The notes under the pieces: model-generated | Databases searched by the model: none | What the model was told of the DNA's origin: nothing | Seen by the model: only the letters and a program-made list of their open reading frames with translations | Program-made: the position numbers and the translations under genes | NCBI RefSeq assembly: GCF_000768345.1 | Contig: NZ_AVPS01000004.1 | Location: forward strand, 186,001 to 250,000 | Length of the DNA stretch: 64,000 bases | Direction: 5' to 3' | DNA from: Lysobacter concretionis Ko07 = DSM 16239 | GTDB taxonomy: Bacteria; Pseudomonadota; Gammaproteobacteria; Xanthomonadales; Xanthomonadaceae | Shown here: one piece after another, positions 33,166-41,842 of the stretch | Numbering within the stretch: position 1 is the stretch's first letter | How the letters are laid out: each line of letters begins with the position of its first letter

Positions 33166-33990
33166 TCAGGCTTTCAACTGGCGCAGGCCATCGGCCAGCA
33201 GCCACAGGGCGCGGTTCAGGCGCACGCTTTGGTCGATGCCCTGCACGGGCCGGGTGGTCTGGCGGCGGCCATTTGCGGCGCGAGCGGACAGGCCGCCTTT
33301 GGTCAAGTTCTCCTGCGTGCGGTTGAACACGCTCCACAGGTCGCGGCGGTCGTCGTCATGGCGGCGCGGCATCAGGATTTGCGATTCCGTGATGGGCGCG
33401 GGCTTGTCCTCGTCATACTTCAACGCCAGCGCAGCGCGGGCGAACACTTCCGATTCCCCGGCGTCGAGCGTGATGGCGCGCATGGCATCGCGGGATTCCT
33501 GCGCCCGGTCGAAGCCGTGCAGGACTTCGTAAGCGCCTTCGATGACGTGCCCGGCTACGTCGCCCTTGTGGGGCACGCGCACGTCGGCCACGGTGTCACC
33601 GCAGACAAGGCCATTGCTGCAAACGAAGCGGAACATCCCGGCCAGCATCTGATAGCTGCTGGTGCCGTCATGGGAGTTCAGCAGGATGATTTCGTTGGCC
33701 TCGCGGCCGTTGATCTGGCTGGCGTGACGCAGGCGGATCATGTGCTTGGTGTAGTCGCGGCGGTCGTCGTGGCGCACGCGGGTCTGCGTCACCATGAAAG
33801 GCTCGAAGCCTTCCCCGCGCAGTTCTTGCAGCACGGTCGCGGTGGGGATGTAGCTGTACCGCTCGGAGCGGCTTTCGTGCGGTGCCTCCGCGAAGATGGA
33901 CGGGGCCACGGCCCGGATTTGGTCATCGGACAAGGGACGTTCCGAACGCAGCACCGGAGAACGGGAAGCGAAGCGGGATGCGAGTTGCAT
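33166..33990 (-). CDS. DUF932 family protein
   Basis: The 274-residue protein is a typical DUF932 member (LSDDQIRAVAPSIFAEAPHESRSERYSYIPTATVLQELRGEGFEPFMVTQTRVRHDDRRDYTKHMIRLRH...FRFVCSNGLVCGDTV). These phage- and plasmid-borne proteins are of unknown function. It is upstream of parB in the same direction with a 78-base gap, and is a constant partner of parB in this ICE family. Confidence 0.9.
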   Translation of the reverse strand: MQLASRFASRSPVLRSERPLSDDQIRAVAPSIFAEAPHESRSERYSYIPTATVLQELRGEGFEPFMVTQTRVRHDDRRDYTKHMIRLRHASQINGREANEIILLNSHDGTSSYQMLAGMFRFVCSNGLVCGDTVADVRVPHKGDVAGHVIEGAYEVLHGFDRAQESRDAMRAITLDAGESEVFARAALALKYDEDKPAPITESQILMPRRHDDDRRDLWSVFNRTQENLTKGGLSARAANGRRQTTRPVQGIDQSVRLNRALWLLADGLRQLKA

Positions 33991-34699
33991 GGCATTTCTC
34001 CTGACAAAGAAAGAAGGGTTTGCTGTTCACACCGCACACCGGATTCCTAGATTCGGAGCCCAGCCTTTCGGCTGTTTGGTGCGGTCGGCACGAGGAACCC
34101 GGTTGGCCCTGTTGCCACCGTCTTTCCTGAGTTCATCGCCCGCGACGGTCAGGAGCGCGCGGACGGGTGCCGTCAAGGAGGCAAGCGCAGGGTTGGTGCG
34201 GCCCGCAGCGAAGCGAGGACACGGCCCTGCGCGCCTTGACGGCACACGGGCGCGGGCTACAGTCGCGGTGAAGGTGATGAAGTCAGGGGAGACGGCTGGA
34301 CAAGGCAACGGCCCCTCAACACGCCGACCGCACGGCAAGCGAAGCGCGCAGGCCCGGATCTGGAAGCCGGGCCGGAGGCGTCAGCCGAGCGGAGCGAGGG
34401 AACGATGGAAGCCCGGAAGGGGCGAGACGCCGCAGGCGGCTCGATGCGCAGCGCGCACGACAGCGCGACCGGCCATGTTTCTTGGCCGGGGACGCACAGC
34501 CTTCAATGCTCGATGCACAAGCTCATGCGCCAGTCATCGGGAAACAGGTTCGACAGCGGCGGCTGCGATCTGGCCGATCCGGCGCCGCCGGTTCGGCGGT
34601 CTTTGAGGGGCGCGAAGCATTGCGCGGCGGGGATAGCCCGCAGGGCTTTCCCCCGGAGGCAAGCGAAGCGCGCAGCGCCCCGGAAGGGGCGCGAAGGCA
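33991..34699. other. Long non-coding region before DUF932
   Basis: No protein-like frame is seen. It contains the second copy of the intergenic repeat (34570-34698) and other GC-rich segments similar in style to those at 35434-35521 and 36223-36311. Confidence 0.55.
34570..34698 (+). repeat. ICE intergenic repeat, copy 2
   Basis: Second copy of the roughly 125-base block at 29934-30060; the copies differ by small substitutions and a three-base gap. Confidence 0.7.
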
Positions 34700-34978
34700 T
34701 CACGCCGAGTCGTCAGGACGCAGGCTGGATTCCGACACCGGCATCCACGGCGATGACGAGTCCAGCAGGTAGCGCGCACCACGCGCGTACAGACCAGACA
34801 GCCCGGCGGGCTGGTAGAACCCGGCGACGCGGCGCCGAAACCGCGCGCCGTATTCGTTGGTGTAGATCACCGCGTCGCCGATCTTGAAGCGCAAGGGCTG
34901 GCCGTTCTCTGGCGCGAACGGCTTGAGCGCATCGTGCTGCGCGGTGATCTCGATGATGTAGTCGTGATGGCTGCTCAT
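34700..34978 (-). CDS. Small conserved ICE protein of unknown function
   Basis: A 92-residue protein (MSSHHDYIIEITAQHDALKPFAPENGQPLRFKIGDAVIYTNEYGARFRRRVAGFYQP...). The FKIGDAVIYTNEYGARFRRRVAGFY segment looks like an SH3-like beta barrel, but no family is recognised. It is between the DUF2958 and DUF932 genes on the same strand. Confidence 0.65.
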   Translation of the reverse strand: MSSHHDYIIEITAQHDALKPFAPENGQPLRFKIGDAVIYTNEYGARFRRRVAGFYQPAGLSGLYARGARYLLDSSSPWMPVSESSLRPDDSA

Positions 34979-35043
34979 GGCATTGATCTCCTTCGATGGT
35001 CAAGAAAGCGCAAGGAGCGCCTTGCGGCGCTCCCAGGGCCGGG

Positions 35044-35394
35044 TCAGACAGCAATCCGCCCGACCAGCCGCGCATCGCGCGCGTAGGCGCTCAATCGCTT
35101 CTCGGCCCGGAAAGACAGGTCACGCTCGATCGGCAGGCCCAACCCGCCGCGCACAGTCGTCAGTTCGCCCAGGCTGACCCAGCCGATTTCCGGCGCACCC
35201 AGGCCCAGGTCGCAAAGACCAAAGGCGTGGTCGTGGTCGTCGGGATCAATCTCGGTCAGCAGCCAGGTCGCGCCGGCGTCCGGCGTGAACAGCTTGACCA
35301 CGGGGGCCGGATCGAAGTCCGGGTTCTCCAGCGATTCGCGGCCTTTGGCCAGCAGCACGATGCGCTGTTCGTCAGTGATGAGTGCGTTGTTCAT
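35044..35394 (-). CDS. DUF2958 family protein (copy 2)
   Basis: The start at 35394 (MNNALITDEQRIVLLAKG) gives 116 residues. PAPVVKLFTPDAGATWLLTEIDPDDHDHAFGLCDLGLGAPEIGWVSLGEL is the conserved core, shared with copy 1 at 28098-28448. RDLSFRAEKRLSAYARDA closes the domain. Two diverged paralogues in one ICE suggest separate roles or an old duplication. Confidence 0.85.
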   Translation of the reverse strand: MNNALITDEQRIVLLAKGRESLENPDFDPAPVVKLFTPDAGATWLLTEIDPDDHDHAFGLCDLGLGAPEIGWVSLGELTTVRGGLGLPIERDLSFRAEKRLSAYARDARLVGRIAV

Positions 35395-35433
35395 GGTGAA
35401 CTCCTGAAAGGTTGCCGGGCGGATTTGGGTCAA

Positions 35434-35521
35434 CGACGGCCGCCAGGACGCAAGCGCCATCGGCGCGCAGCCCTTGACGGCGAGAACGCCGTGGCACGAT
35501 GAAGGGAACAGCAAGACCGCC
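35434..35521 (-). repeat. Leader repeat upstream of DUF2958 copy 2
   Basis: About 88 bases, 40 bases upstream of the DUF2958 start. It aligns at about 90 percent by eye with 36223-36311, upstream of radC. On the minus strand it contains the hairpin ACGGCG-TTCT-CGCCGT. Confidence 0.7.
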
Positions 35522-35637
35522 TCCCTCACACCTCCACGCAGCCCGGTTTTCGGCAAGTGCGCAGCACGCGCAGGCCCGCGAGGGCCGGAGTTGCGCCGCC
35601 GGGCGCAGCAAAAAATGGGGGCCGAAGCCCCCAAAGG

Positions 35638-36144
35638 TCAAAGCAGGCCGCGCTCGGCGAATGACGTGGTACGGCTTCCCGCGACGATGATGTGATCCAA
35701 CGTGCGAACGTCCACCAGCGCCAGCGCCTGCCGAAGCTGCGAGGTCAGCGCCTTGTCGGCCGCGCTCGGCTCGGGGTTCCCGCTCGGATGGTTGTGCGAA
35801 ACGATGACCGCCGCCGCATTGAGCCGCAGCGCCAGCTTGACCACCTCGCGCGGATGCACCTCGGCGGCGTCGATCGTGCCGTGGAACATCTCCACGTAGT
35901 CGATCAGCCGATGGCGCGTGTCGAGGAACAACACCGCGAAGACTTCGTGCTCGAAGCCGGCCAGCTTGGCGCGCAGGTAGTCCTTGACCACCACCGGCGA
36001 AGTGAACTCGGCGCCACGCTGCATCTTCTGTTCGATAACCTGGCGTGCGGCTTCCAGAATCTGGTCGGCGTCCGCCGGCCGATAGCGCCCACGGCCATCG
36101 CGCACCATCAGCGGGGTATCGAGTGAGAGGGTCAGTTGCGACAT
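35638..36144 (-). CDS. radC: RadC-like JAB domain protein
   Basis: The 168-residue protein carries the JAB/MPN metal-binding motif HNHPSGNPEPSAAD (about 110-123) together with VLFLDTRHRLIDYVEMFHGTIDAAEVHPREVVKLAL. RadC-like proteins are common on mobile elements but their function is not settled; a DNA repair role has been questioned. It lacks the N-terminal helix-hairpin-helix region of chromosomal RadC, as usual for element-borne copies. Confidence 0.92.
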   Translation of the reverse strand: MSQLTLSLDTPLMVRDGRGRYRPADADQILEAARQVIEQKMQRGAEFTSPVVVKDYLRAKLAGFEHEVFAVLFLDTRHRLIDYVEMFHGTIDAAEVHPREVVKLALRLNAAAVIVSHNHPSGNPEPSAADKALTSQLRQALALVDVRTLDHIIVAGSRTTSFAERGLL

Positions 36145-36222
36145 GATCGTGCTCCGGTTGCTCGGGCGGAATTGCCCGGAACCGGCGCCAGCACGGCGCA
36201 GCGCAAGCAGTCAGGGGTCGCT

Positions 36223-36311
36223 AGACGGCCGCGAGGACGCAAGCGCGCATGGCGCGCGCCGCCCTTGACAGCGAGAACGCCGTGATACGGTGAAGGGAAC
36301 AGCAAGACCGC
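36223..36311 (-). repeat. Leader repeat upstream of radC
   Basis: Second copy of the 35434-35521 block. It ends 79 bases before the radC start. Confidence 0.7.
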
Positions 36312-36527
36312 CCACACCCGCCCACTGCACACAGTCGGCTTTGGGGGCAAGCGGAGCGCGCAGGCCCGAGAGGGCCGGAGGCGTCAGGGGTCAAAGCCGA
36401 ATGGCCGCGACTCGGCACGAGGCGCGGGGCGCAGCCCGCGAACCAGACGGCGCATCGCGCCGGGACGCACGGCCTTGGCTTTCATGGATATTGGGGCCGC
36501 GGGTCGGCCAGAATGTGCGAAGCGCTT

Positions 36528-36536
36528 TGTTACTAT
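36528..36536 (+). promoter_or_regulatory. Possible extended -10 promoter of the SIR2-HerA genes
   Basis: TGTTACTAT fits an extended -10 (TG-N-TACTAT). The -35 region is weak. It is 65 bases before the SIR2 start codon. Confidence 0.35.
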
Positions 36537-36600
36537 TCCAAAGGACAAGTCCGGGGCGATCGGGTATCCGGAAGAATCCAAATACATCTGTAGGGACGAC

Positions 36601-37857
36601 ATGACGACGCCACAGCCGACCACCTTCGGTCAACAACTTTTCTTCAGTCCGGAAGCCGGCACTTGGAAGGCGCTCAGGCCGGACGCGGCTGGCGAGGCCG
36701 ATGATGCCAAGAGGCAGCAGATGCTGTCGGAGGCCGCCGCAGCGCGCGAAGAACTGAAGGCGGTATTGCTGTCCTCGCTTCAGATGCAACATGTGGTTGC
36801 ACTCGCAGGAAGTGGAACATCTCTGGGAGAGATCAACGGTCCTTCGATGTGGACGCTGTGGGACCACTGCGTGAACTCGAATCCCGACACTGGAAAGGAT
36901 GAGCGGAAGCCGACCGAGCAGGCTGAAGCTGTCATTTCTGAGATCGGCTATGAGACTGCCGTCGAACATGAGAACATCGAGGCCCTTCTTTCACGGTGTG
37001 ACGCATACCTTCAGATCAAGAAGAGCGAGCAGGTCGAAAAATTCGTATCCGCCTCAAAGGCCGTGATCCTGAAGAAGTGCTCCGCTTTTCTCAATGGAGC
37101 CGACGATTCAAAGTTGGCGAGCCATCGCACGTTCCTACATCGACTGTCTCGTCGCCGCGTCCGCGACTCGCGGATGAAGTTGTTCACGACGAACTACGAT
37201 CTGTGCTTTGAGCGCGCTGCTGGCAAGCAGGGGCTGGTCTTGCTCGACGGTTTCTCGTTCACGCAGCCCAGGCAATTTGACCCGCGGTTCTTCCTATACG
37301 ACATCGTCCGCCGACCTTCGACCGGCGATGAGGTCGGCAATCCGCTGGAGGGTGTGTTTCACCTCTACAAATTGCATGGTTCGGTCAACTGGGATCAGTC
37401 CAGTTCGGGCGATATCGAGATCAAGACCGATCCAACACCGGAAACGGCCTGTCTCATCTATCCCGCCAAAGGAAAATACCAACAGTCCTACGTACAACCG
37501 CACCTGGAACTGATCTCCCAGTACCTGGCGGCGCTGCGTGAACCGAATACCTGCCTCATTGTCTCGGGGTTCGGCTTCAATGACGATCACTTGTCTGAAC
37601 CTATTGTCGCGGCGGTCCGCACCAACCCGCATTTGCGGTTGATCATCGTCAATCCCTCGGCGGACGACCTGACCTCCCGGCCCAAGGAAAACAACCGATA
37701 CTGGGATGCGCTCTACAGCCTCGCTAAACAGGGCGAGGATGTGTGGCTGATCAATGCCACGTTCAGCGAGTTCGCCGAGATGATTCCGGACCTCAAATCG
37801 CTGACGCCCGCGCAGCGGCTCACGCGCGACATCAAGTCGCTGGTCAAACCGACATGA
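36601..37857 (+). CDS. SIR2-domain effector of a SIR2-HerA defence pair
   Basis: The start at 36601 (MTTPQPTTFGQQLFF) has AGGGA nine bases upstream. The 418 residues contain a SIR2-type NAD-binding domain: GSGTSLGEI (glycine-rich loop), KLFTTNYDLCFERA (T-x-N-x-D), LYKLHGSVNW (the HG pair with catalytic His) and IVSGFGFNDDHLSEP. SIR2 proteins of this kind degrade NAD+ on phage infection. The gene overlaps a HerA-family ATPase by ATGA, the layout of known SIR2-HerA antiphage systems. GC content appears lower than the ICE backbone, so it is likely recently acquired cargo. Confidence 0.88.
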   Translation: MTTPQPTTFGQQLFFSPEAGTWKALRPDAAGEADDAKRQQMLSEAAAAREELKAVLLSSLQMQHVVALAGSGTSLGEINGPSMWTLWDHCVNSNPDTGKDERKPTEQAEAVISEIGYETAVEHENIEALLSRCDAYLQIKKSEQVEKFVSASKAVILKKCSAFLNGADDSKLASHRTFLHRLSRRRVRDSRMKLFTTNYDLCFERAAGKQGLVLLDGFSFTQPRQFDPRFFLYDIVRRPSTGDEVGNPLEGVFHLYKLHGSVNWDQSSSGDIEIKTDPTPETACLIYPAKGKYQQSYVQPHLELISQYLAALREPNTCLIVSGFGFNDDHLSEPIVAAVRTNPHLRLIIVNPSADDLTSRPKENNRYWDALYSLAKQGEDVWLINATFSEFAEMIPDLKSLTPAQRLTRDIKSLVKPT

Positions 37858-39599
37858 GTACCGCGCTCGACGTCACCGACGCTTTTCCGCGCGGATTGCT
37901 CCGACCGGAGTTGTATGTTGGCCAGTTGTGCTCCGTTTCCGCCCAGGTGGTGAAGTTCAACCTCAACGAGGCGGGCTCGCCCAGCGGTTCCCACTTTCTG
38001 GGTGGCCGATACGGAAAAGGTGAGGTTGGAGAGTTCGTCCTGATCGAGGGACAGATCAACCTCCTGCTTGGACGGGTGGTCGAGATCCATTTGCCAGATG
38101 CCGACAGGCGCCTGATCGACACCTCGCATGGCAGGGTGCCGGATCTGGACGGCATCGGGACGATCCAACTGCTGGGCTCCATCGCAATGGACTCACTTCG
38201 AATCTCGGCGGGCGTTGACTCCTATCCTCGCTTGGGCGACCGCGTTTACGCTGCGCCGCACAGCTTCATCGCCAACTTACCGAAGTTCATGGAGGCGGCG
38301 GAGACCGAAGCGAGCCACGTCCTTCTCAAGCTGGGCTCGATCGATGTCGCGCCTGAAAGCTACGTGTCGGTCAAGCCGGAGAAACTGTTCGGCCGGCACT
38401 GCGCGATTCTGGGCGCCACTGGCGGCGGCAAGAGTTGGACGACCGCTCGGATCATTGAAGAATGCCTGCGCTACAAGACCAAGATCATCCTCTTGGACGC
38501 GACGGGGGAATATCGCGGGTTCGACGGAGAACACGTCTCAAATCTTCACCTGGGTGCGCCGGTCAGCACTGCGAAGTCTTCTGCTTCTTGTTCGTTGCCG
38601 CATACGTCCTTCATGGAGTCGGACTTTATCGCGCTGTTCGAGCCTGCTGGCAAGGTTCAGGGGCCGAAACTGCGTGCGGCGATTCGCAGCCTTCGACTCG
38701 CCACTCTCGCTCCTCATGTTGCGACAGGCGGGATTATCAAGAAGATCGATCAGTCTAAGGTCCCGATCCTGACCGAAGAAGCCAAGGCTGGCATCGCGGA
38801 GAAACTTGATGATCCACAGCAAGCGTTCGACGTGTGGAAGCTCGTTTCACAGATCGAGCAGGAGTGCGTTTACCCGGACGGATTCGGCGTGGCCCGGGGA
38901 TCAAAAGACACCACAAAATGGGGTGGCGACTCGGGCGAGGTCTCATACTGCCTGTCCTTGATGTCGCGCATTAGCGGCATTCTCAGTTCATCGTCCTTCG
39001 ACTGTGTCTTCAAGTCGAAGGCTCCTGCATTGACGGAAAGCATCTCATCCTTCGTCTCCAACGAAGATCGGTTGCTTCGGATATGCCTGAGTGGCGTTGC
39101 CTTTGAGTTCAAGGCGCGCGAGATCATCGCGAACGTGATCGGACGGCATCTTCTCAACATGGCACGCGATGGCGCATTCAAGAGTTGCCCTGTTGTCGTC
39201 ATCGTCGATGAGGCACACAACTTTCTCGGGCGGCATATCGGAGCCGATGACGCGGTTGCCCGCCTGGACGCATTCGAGTTGATCGCCAAAGAGGGCCGTA
39301 AGTACGGACTCAATATCTGTCTGTCAACTCAGCGCCCACGCGACATAACGGAAGGTGTTCTGAGCCAGATGGGAACACTCGTGGTACATCGGCTCACGAA
39401 TGATCGGGACCGCGAGGTTGTCGAACGCGCCTGCGGCGAAATCGACCGATCGGCATCGTCGTTTCTGCCCAATCTGAAGCCCGGCGAGGCTGCGATCATC
39501 GGCGCCGATTTCCCCATCCCGTTGACCATTCAAGTCTTCCCGCCGAGCGCGAAGCCTTTTTCTGACGGTCCCAACTACCAGACCCACTGGAAGGTATAG
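37854..39599 (+). CDS. HerA-like ATPase of a SIR2-HerA defence pair
   Basis: The start overlaps the SIR2 stop (ATGA). The 581 residues begin with a HAS-barrel-like region (LYVGQLCSVSAQVVKFNLNEAG...FVLIEGQINLLLGRVVEI) followed by the FtsK/HerA ATPase: Walker A GATGGGKSWTTARIIEE (about 187-203), Walker B PVVVIVDEAHNFLG and sensor-like NICLSTQRPRDITEGVLSQMGT. HerA forms hexamers that usually pair with a nuclease; here the partner is the SIR2 protein. The pair is expected to sense phage replication and deplete NAD. Confidence 0.9.
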   Translation: MSTALDVTDAFPRGLLRPELYVGQLCSVSAQVVKFNLNEAGSPSGSHFLGGRYGKGEVGEFVLIEGQINLLLGRVVEIHLPDADRRLIDTSHGRVPDLDGIGTIQLLGSIAMDSLRISAGVDSYPRLGDRVYAAPHSFIANLPKFMEAAETEASHVLLKLGSIDVAPESYVSVKPEKLFGRHCAILGATGGGKSWTTARIIEECLRYKTKIILLDATGEYRGFDGEHVSNLHLGAPVSTAKSSASCSLPHTSFMESDFIALFEPAGKVQGPKLRAAIRSLRLATLAPHVATGGIIKKIDQSKVPILTEEAKAGIAEKLDDPQQAFDVWKLVSQIEQECVYPDGFGVARGSKDTTKWGGDSGEVSYCLSLMSRISGILSSSSFDCVFKSKAPALTESISSFVSNEDRLLRICLSGVAFEFKAREIIANVIGRHLLNMARDGAFKSCPVVVIVDEAHNFLGRHIGADDAVARLDAFELIAKEGRKYGLNICLSTQRPRDITEGVLSQMGTLVVHRLTNDRDREVVERACGEIDRSASSFLPNLKPGEAAIIGADFPIPLTIQVFPPSAKPFSDGPNYQTHWKV

Positions 39600-39789
39600 G
39601 GATCGCCTGAATTTCGAGTAGGCTGCCGAATGATTTGAGGATTAACGGCGGTGAGTCGAACTTGCCGACGATGAAGAAGCCCGCTGGGGGGCGAGACTCG
39701 TACAGCGAGGCCTGATGTGCAGTAAGACAGCGCGCCGGCGGCGCGCCGGGACGCCCAAGCTGACACCAGGGCATGAACGGGAGAAATTG

Positions 39790-39806
39790 TCGTATCAGTG
39801 ATACGA
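39790..39806. other. Perfect palindrome near the toxin-antitoxin genes
   Basis: TCGTATCA-G-TGATACGA, a 17-base palindrome 28 bases from the end of the antitoxin gene; possible protein-binding site or recombination scar. Confidence 0.4.
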
Positions 39807-39810
39807 GAAT

Positions 39811-39830
39811 CGGCGGGCGCTTTCCCGCCG
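39811..39830 (-). terminator. Terminator-like hairpin after the toxin-antitoxin genes
   Basis: Stem CGGCGGG/CCCGCCG with a six-base loop, directly after the antitoxin stop. The following minus-strand T tract is weak. Confidence 0.4.
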
Positions 39831-39834
39831 AGGG

Positions 39835-40152
39835 TCAAGCCACGTGCGCGGACGGCGGCGAAGGCAGTGGCTGCACCGCCAAGCGCAGGCCCATCGCCTT
39901 GAGGATGGCGGTCAGGCTGTTCAGGGCGGGATTGCCCTTCGGCGACAGCGTGCGGTAAAGCTGAGTCGGGTTCAGGTGAGCCTGTTCGGCCACCGCCTGC
40001 ACGCCACCGACTGCCTGTGCAAGCTGGCGCAGCACGGTCATCAGCTCGGCCTGGTCGCCATCGGCCAGGATGTTGTTGATGACTTCCAGTGCGAGCGCCG
40101 GATCGCTGCGGTACAGCTCGGCCATCGCCTCGTCATGGGGTCTGCTTCTCAT
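39835..40152 (-). CDS. HigA-like antitoxin
   Basis: The start at 40152 overlaps the toxin stop by ATGA. The 105-residue protein has a helix-turn-helix of the addiction-module antidote type (LMTVLRQLAQAVGGVQAVAEQAHLNPTQLYRTLSPKGNPALNSLTAILKAMGLRLAV). It should neutralise the RelE-like toxin encoded just upstream and bind its promoter. Toxin-first order is typical of HigBA. Confidence 0.85.
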   Translation of the reverse strand: MRSRPHDEAMAELYRSDPALALEVINNILADGDQAELMTVLRQLAQAVGGVQAVAEQAHLNPTQLYRTLSPKGNPALNSLTAILKAMGLRLAVQPLPSPPSAHVA

Positions 40153-40484
40153 TCGTCGGTTCTCCGTTGCCAGTCCTGCCAATAGTCCACCGCCCGGTCA
40201 ATGTCCGCATCCTGCGTGCGCTTGTCGCCACCGCACAGCAGCAGCACCAGCCGCTGGCCCGCCAAGCCGTAATACACCCGATAGCCTGGCCCCACGTCGA
40301 TGCGTAGCTCCCACACGCCATCGCGGCAAAACTTGTGGTCACCGAAGTTGCCTTGCTCGACACGGGCCACGCGACGGATGACCGCCACCTTGGCTTGGGC
40401 ATCACGCAAGCGCCGCAGCCAGTCGGTGTAGAGATCCTTCTGGCCGTCGGCCGTGAGGTAGTGCTCGATTCGGTACATGGTCAT
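40149..40484 (-). CDS. HigB/RelE-type toxin
   Basis: The 111-residue protein matches the phage-derived Gp49-like/HigB addiction killer family (YRIEHYLTADGQKDLYTDWLRRLRDAQAKVAVIRRVARVEQGNFGDHKFCRDGVWELRIDVGPGYRVYYGLAGQRLVLLLCGGDKRTQDADIDRAVDYW). Such toxins are usually mRNA interferases. With its antitoxin it stabilises the ICE against loss. It is separated from the integrase gene by 133 bases. Confidence 0.88.
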   Translation of the reverse strand: MTMYRIEHYLTADGQKDLYTDWLRRLRDAQAKVAVIRRVARVEQGNFGDHKFCRDGVWELRIDVGPGYRVYYGLAGQRLVLLLCGGDKRTQDADIDRAVDYWQDWQRRTDE

Positions 40485-40617
40485 TTTCGTTTATAGACGA
40501 ATGAAAGTCAAGGATGAAGGGGCGAGCCGGCGCCCACATTTCCGAGACACTGTCTCGGATTTCCTTGTTGGCAGGCTGCGGCAGCTCCCCGCGCAACCGC
40601 AGTGGGCAGTGTCCTTC

Positions 40618-41817
40618 TCATGCTTCTAGCTCTGCCGGGCGCTGCGCACCCGTGATCGTCTTGCGCCGGGCCGCCACCAGTTCGGCCGCTTGCCGCACCG
40701 GATCGTCCTCGGTATGGACGTAGCGCATGAACATCGCCACGGTCTTGTGCGCCGTCAGCGCCATGCCAACCTTGAGCGGCACACCGGAATTGGCAATGTC
40801 CGTCGCCGAGCGGTGGCGGATGCCGTGGGTGCCGACCTTCGGCACCCCGGCACGGTCAAGGATGCGCCGCCAAGCCTGATAGTAGGTATGGGTGCTGAGG
40901 GGCTTGCTGTGGTCGAGGATCGCCGGGCAGACATAGGGCGAATCGCCGTAGCGGGGGGCATTGGTCAGCCGCCGGCGGGCTTCCTCGCTCAACGGCTTGG
41001 ACATATCACCGGTCTTGCTGTCCGGCCAGACCACCCGGCCGTTGGGCAGGTCGAGCCAATCCCATTGCAACAGCAGGATTTCCGACATGCGCGCCGCGAA
41101 CTCGAATTGCAGCCGGACGGCCAACAGGTGGATGGGGTGCTCCAAGCCTTCTGCCTCGGCCTTCTCCAGATAGGCGAACAGCTTGGTCATCTGGTCGTCG
41201 GTGATGAGCCGGGTCGAACCCTTTTCCGGGTACTTGGGGACGTGACGGCAGGGATTGGAGCCATCGGGCCGATAGCCCCACAGCTCGGCCAGGTTGAACA
41301 TCTTGCGGACGAGCGACAGCACGCGGTTGGCCTGGGTGGGGGACTTCTCCATGCGCTTCATCAGCGCGGTAATGTCGTTGCGCGTAACCTCGTGAGCCTT
41401 CTTGCTGCCGAAGGCTGGGATGACGAAGCTGTCGATCTGGTACTGGTAGCCGGCCTGCGTGCTGGGCTTGTTGTGCGGCTTGGAGTGATCGTCCATGAAC
41501 CGGCCGCACAGCTCCTTGACCGTCGGCGCCTTGCGGGCCTCGGCCTTGTCGAGTCCGGGGTCGCCCCCGCGCCGGACTTCGGCCAGCCAGTCTTGTGCCA
41601 GCGACCGGGCCTGTTCGACCGTCAGCTCGCCGAACTGGCCGATTGCCGGCTTGCGCCGCACGCCGGAGTTCGTGCGGTACTGAACCATAAAGACCTTGCG
41701 CCCGGTTGGTGTAACCTTGCACAAGAAGCCCGGAACGAGCGTATCCCGGAGTTCCACGTCGCAGGTTTGCGCCTGCGCCGTGTCAACGACGGACTTGGTG
41801 AGTTTGATTTTCGCCAT
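40618..41817 (-). CDS. int: Tyrosine recombinase (P4-type integrase) of the ICE
   Basis: The 399-residue integrase has an N-terminal DUF4102-like arm-binding region (KIKLTKSVVDTAQAQTCDVELRDTLVPGFLCKVTPTGRKVFMVQYR), a core-binding domain and the catalytic domain with Arg in QFEFAARMSEILLLQW, the HGIRHRSAT (H-x-x-R) box, AHKTVAMF and the nucleophile in MRYVH. It faces inwards, 177 bases from the attR core. It is expected to insert the ICE into the tRNA-Leu(UAA) anticodon loop. Confidence 0.93.
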   Translation of the reverse strand: MAKIKLTKSVVDTAQAQTCDVELRDTLVPGFLCKVTPTGRKVFMVQYRTNSGVRRKPAIGQFGELTVEQARSLAQDWLAEVRRGGDPGLDKAEARKAPTVKELCGRFMDDHSKPHNKPSTQAGYQYQIDSFVIPAFGSKKAHEVTRNDITALMKRMEKSPTQANRVLSLVRKMFNLAELWGYRPDGSNPCRHVPKYPEKGSTRLITDDQMTKLFAYLEKAEAEGLEHPIHLLAVRLQFEFAARMSEILLLQWDWLDLPNGRVVWPDSKTGDMSKPLSEEARRRLTNAPRYGDSPYVCPAILDHSKPLSTHTYYQAWRRILDRAGVPKVGTHGIRHRSATDIANSGVPLKVGMALTAHKTVAMFMRYVHTEDDPVRQAAELVAARRKTITGAQRPAELEA

Positions 41818-41842
41818 GAGGTGCTCCTGATAGGTCCCGATT

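Larger units (their letters stand above)
36145..36600. other. Non-coding region between radC and the SIR2 gene
   Basis: Divergent leader region. It holds the radC leader repeat (36223-36311) and, nearer the SIR2 gene, a possible extended -10 promoter. The frame from 36475 is open but the first 42 codons have no support as coding. Confidence 0.55.

Noticed and set aside
30925-34050. 1041-codon open frame opposite the parB-DUF932 genes
   Set aside because: High-GC antisense shadow; the minus strand has recognised families with ribosome-binding sites.
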